The position numbers were made by a program, and so were the translations under genes. Below, piece after piece: positions 5,629 to 7,295 of a DNA stretch of 7,295 nt; position 1 is the first letter of the stretch, and each line of letters begins with the position of its first letter. Source of the DNA: an uncultured Gemmobacter sp. (lineage in GTDB: Bacteria; Pseudomonadota; Alphaproteobacteria; Rhodobacterales; Rhodobacteraceae); the NCBI GenBank assembly GCA_937983495.1, contig CALKAA010000468.1, forward strand, positions 1 to 7,295, written 5' to 3'. The notes below the pieces were generated by a model that searched no databases, was not told where the DNA came from, and saw nothing but the letters and a program-made list of their open reading frames with translations.

Positions 5629-6459
5629 TCAGGCTCCCAGCGTTTTGGCGGCAAGGCCCGCGCGCAGCCATGCGAGCCAGGCCTCCATCCCCTCGCCCGT
5701 CCGGGCCGAGACGCGCAGCACGGTGAGCGCCGGATTGACCCGTTTCAGGTTCGCCTCATAGGCCGCGAGGTCCGCGTCGCAATGCGGGGCCAGATCGGTC
5801 TTGTTGAGGATCGCAAGCCGCGCGGCGGTGAACATATCCGGGTATTTCAACGGCTTGTCCTCGCCTTCGGTCACCGAGAGGATGGCGACCTTGGCATCCT
5901 CGCCCAGATCGAATCCCGCCGGGCAGACAAGGTTGCCCACGTTTTCGATGAACAGGAACGAGGCCGGTTCCAGCGCCAGCGCCGCCATGGCACCGCCCAC
6001 CATCTGCGCATCCAGATGGCAGCCCTTGCCCGTGTTCACCTGCACCGCCCGCGCGCCGGTGGCGCGGATGCGGGCGGCGTCGTGGTCGGTCTGCTGATCG
6101 CCCTCGATCACCGCCAAGGGGGCGGCGCCAAGCGCCTCAATGGTCTTGCACAGCAGGGTGGTCTTGCCCGAACCGGGCGACGACACCAGATTGACCGCAA
6201 AGGCCCCGAGCCCCGCCAGCACCTGCCGGTTGCCCGCCGCCAGCGCATCATTCTTGGCGAGGATCGAGGTTTCCACCTCGATCAGCCGCGCCTGCGACAT
6301 CCCCGGAACCGAGACACCCGCCGCGCCAAGGCCATAGTGATGCAGCCCGCCCGAGGGCGCCGGGTGATGATGCGCCAGCCCGAAACGATGCGCCTCATCA
6401 TGGCTGATCTTGCGCCCATCCAGCGTGACCACATCGCCGCATCCGCAAACCGTGCACAT
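5629..6459 (-). CDS. hypB: Hydrogenase nickel incorporation GTPase HypB
   Basis: A 276-residue SIMIBI-class GTPase. The N-terminus carries CTVCGC (Cys2, 5, 7), the high-affinity nickel-binding motif known from E. coli HypB. A modest His-rich stretch follows at residues 20-41 (eight His). The GTPase core has P-loop SSPGSGKTT (93-101), EGDQQTDHDAARI, the Cys147-His148 metal site in NTGKGCHLDA, FIENVGNLVCP, and NKTDL for guanine recognition. HypB works with HypA to insert nickel into the hydrogenase large subunit after the iron group is in place. The ATG at 6459 is chosen: GGAGG sits 7 nt before it, and the family begins MCT/MCxxCGC. A GTG at 6462 would add one Met but lies only 4 nt from the GGAGG. 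The start shares one base with the hypA stop. Confidence 0.97.
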   Translation of the reverse strand: MCTVCGCGDVVTLDGRKISHDEAHRFGLAHHHPAPSGGLHHYGLGAAGVSVPGMSQARLIEVETSILAKNDALAAGNRQVLAGLGAFAVNLVSSPGSGKTTLLCKTIEALGAAPLAVIEGDQQTDHDAARIRATGARAVQVNTGKGCHLDAQMVGGAMAALALEPASFLFIENVGNLVCPAGFDLGEDAKVAILSVTEGEDKPLKYPDMFTAARLAILNKTDLAPHCDADLAAYEANLKRVNPALTVLRVSARTGEGMEAWLAWLRAGLAAKTLGA

Positions 6460-6800
6460 CACATCACCTCCATATCCTTGATCCGCATTTCATCACCACC
6501 CTCGGGCAGCAACCTTCCGCCGCCGCAAAGCGGACAGGGCGCAAGGCGATGGCCGATCTCCACCGCCACGCCGCAATCAAAGCACTGCGCGCGGCCCGGC
6601 AGGTCCAGCATCTCCAGCGCCGCACCCTCGGCCGGGCTGCCGCGCATCACCACGTCAAAGGCGAAGGCGAGCGCCGGTTTCTCGACGCCCGCAAAGCGCC
6701 CGATTTCCAGCCGCAGCCTGGTGACGCGGGCAAAGCCGTGCTGGCGGGCCTGATCCTCCACGATCTTGCGAATGCCCTCGCAGAGCGACATCTCATGCAT
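6459..6800 (-). CDS. hypA: Hydrogenase nickel chaperone HypA
   Basis: A 113-residue protein, the usual HypA length. It begins MHEMSLCEGI, in which the N-terminus and His2 bind nickel. The zinc site is two CxxC pairs (CFDC at 73-76, CPLC at 89-92), and the C-terminus DEMRIKDMEV is typical. HypA shuttles nickel between HypB and the hydrogenase large subunit. The ATG at 6800 gives the canonical MHEMSL start and has GGAGG 9 nt upstream. The frame is open to 6863, but that extension overlaps hupK and is unlike HypA. The gene overlaps the end of hupK by 8 nt and the start of hypB by 1 nt. Confidence 0.97.
   Translation of the reverse strand: MHEMSLCEGIRKIVEDQARQHGFARVTRLRLEIGRFAGVEKPALAFAFDVVMRGSPAEGAALEMLDLPGRAQCFDCGVAVEIGHRLAPCPLCGGGRLLPEGGDEMRIKDMEVM
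6467..6471 (-). promoter_or_regulatory. Ribosome binding site of hypB inside the hypA 3' end
   Basis: GGAGG on the minus strand lies 7 nt before the ATG at 6459 and only 4 nt before the competing GTG at 6462, which favours the ATG. The bases also encode the last residues of HypA (MEVM). Confidence 0.8.
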
Positions 6801-7295
6801 GGGCGACCCCCTCCAATTGCAAGGCGATGCAGGGGTCCAGAATATCGACCAAAAGCGGCGCAAGGCCAGCCCTGTCGGCGGGCAGTGTGGCGAGGCTGGC
6901 CGCCAGCAACCCGCCGGGCATCAGCAGATGATCGGTCGGCGTGGCACGGTCAAAGCCGGTCACAATGCCCCCCGCCACCCGCAGCCGCAGCGCACAAATC
7001 CCGCGCGAACAGGGCACCAGCGCCGTGCCATCGGGCAGGCGGCGAGGGCTGGGCATCTGGCCCAAGGCCAGCGCCTCCAGATCCAGCACCCGCGCCATCA
7101 GATGCGCCAAGGGGCCATGGCCCTGCGCCTGCGCGGCCAGCAGCCGTGGATGCCTAGCATGGCGGGTGGCGAGGCTGTTTTCCGCCGGGATTTCCGCGAA
7201 AGGGTTAGGGGTTACAGGCAATTGGCTGACCGCCTCGCCGGGGCGAAAGCCCCGCGCCAAGGCGGCCATGACCGGCGCCCCCACCCCTTCGATGG
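6793..7295 (-). CDS. hupK: Hydrogenase expression/formation protein HupK, 3' part (5' end outside window)
   Basis: The frame is open to the right edge of the window, so the N-terminus is missing; about 167 residues are visible. The last 100 residues look like a decayed [NiFe] hydrogenase large subunit C-terminus: PCSRGICALRLRVAGGIVTG followed by FDRATPTDHLL corresponds to the PRGxLxH...I..Y....PTxxN block. LVDILDPCIAL corresponds to the final DPCxxCxxH motif. Here the second Cys of that motif is Leu and there is no cleavable tail of the large-subunit type, so this is not a catalytic subunit. HupK/HoxV proteins are scaffolds in maturation of the uptake hydrogenase large subunit, and the position just before hypA matches the R. 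capsulatus order. No start can be given; a GTG at 7284 is in frame but internal to an open frame. Confidence 0.85.
   Translation of the reverse strand, partial: IEGVGAPVMAALARGFRPGEAVSQLPVTPNPFAEIPAENSLATRHARHPRLLAAQAQGHGPLAHLMARVLDLEALALGQMPSPRRLPDGTALVPCSRGICALRLRVAGGIVTGFDRATPTDHLLMPGGLLAASLATLPADRAGLAPLLVDILDPCIALQLEGVAHA

Noticed and set aside
5623..6753. Plus-strand open frame of 376 codons
   Set aside because: It is antisense to hypB and hypA, which are unambiguous. No motif and no convincing ribosome binding site were seen.
6801..6863. Longer HypA start at 6863
   Set aside because: HypA function requires MHE at the N-terminus; an extension of 21 residues would bury it.
1..7295. CRISPR array, tRNA/rRNA genes, insertion sequences or phage genes
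   Set aside because: No regularly spaced repeat set, transposase-like frame, or RNA gene signature was found; nearly all bases are covered by conserved genes.

Overview
The window looks like an alphaproteobacterial chromosome segment, most likely Rhodobacterales (Rhodobacter/Paracoccus-type). Three things point there: the high GC content, a DUF1013/TrcR-family gene (a family I know only from Alphaproteobacteria), and the gene order hupK-hypA-hypB-hupR-hypC-hypD-hypE, which is the order described for the uptake-hydrogenase locus of Rhodobacter capsulatus. Species cannot be fixed from the sequence alone.

Layout. On the minus strand at the left, a trcR-like regulator gene (83-841) ends at a clear intrinsic terminator (25-53). 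A 127-bp divergent intergenic region with two small palindromes separates it from a plus-strand gene for a secreted RNase T2-family protein (969-1622). That gene converges on the end of the hydrogenase maturation operon. The 74-bp convergent gap holds a strong hairpin and a 19-bp imperfect direct repeat. From 1697 to the right edge everything is one minus-strand operon. Read 5' to 3' (right to left) it is hupK (cut by the window edge), hypA, hypB, hupR, hypC, hypD, hypE. Every junction overlaps or has a gap of at most 4 nt, so the genes are probably co-transcribed and translationally coupled.

How they work together. HypA and HypB deliver nickel to the large subunit of a [NiFe] hydrogenase. 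HypE (with HypF, not in this window) makes cyanide ligands from carbamoyl phosphate. HypC and HypD assemble the Fe(CN)2CO group. HupK is a large-subunit-like scaffold used by Hup-type uptake hydrogenases. HupR is the response regulator that controls transcription of the hydrogenase structural genes, and it sits in the middle of the maturation genes. The structural genes (hupSL) and the rest of hupC-J are presumably just beyond the right edge.

Novelty. No unknown system is visible; this is a well-described operon type in full working order. The points worth a second look are: the decayed ATPase and sigma-54 motifs of HupR, the hydrogenase-like but degenerate C-terminus of HupK, a Glu-to-Gln change in the second active-site motif of the RNase T2 protein, and the repeat and palindrome structure on both sides of that RNase gene.
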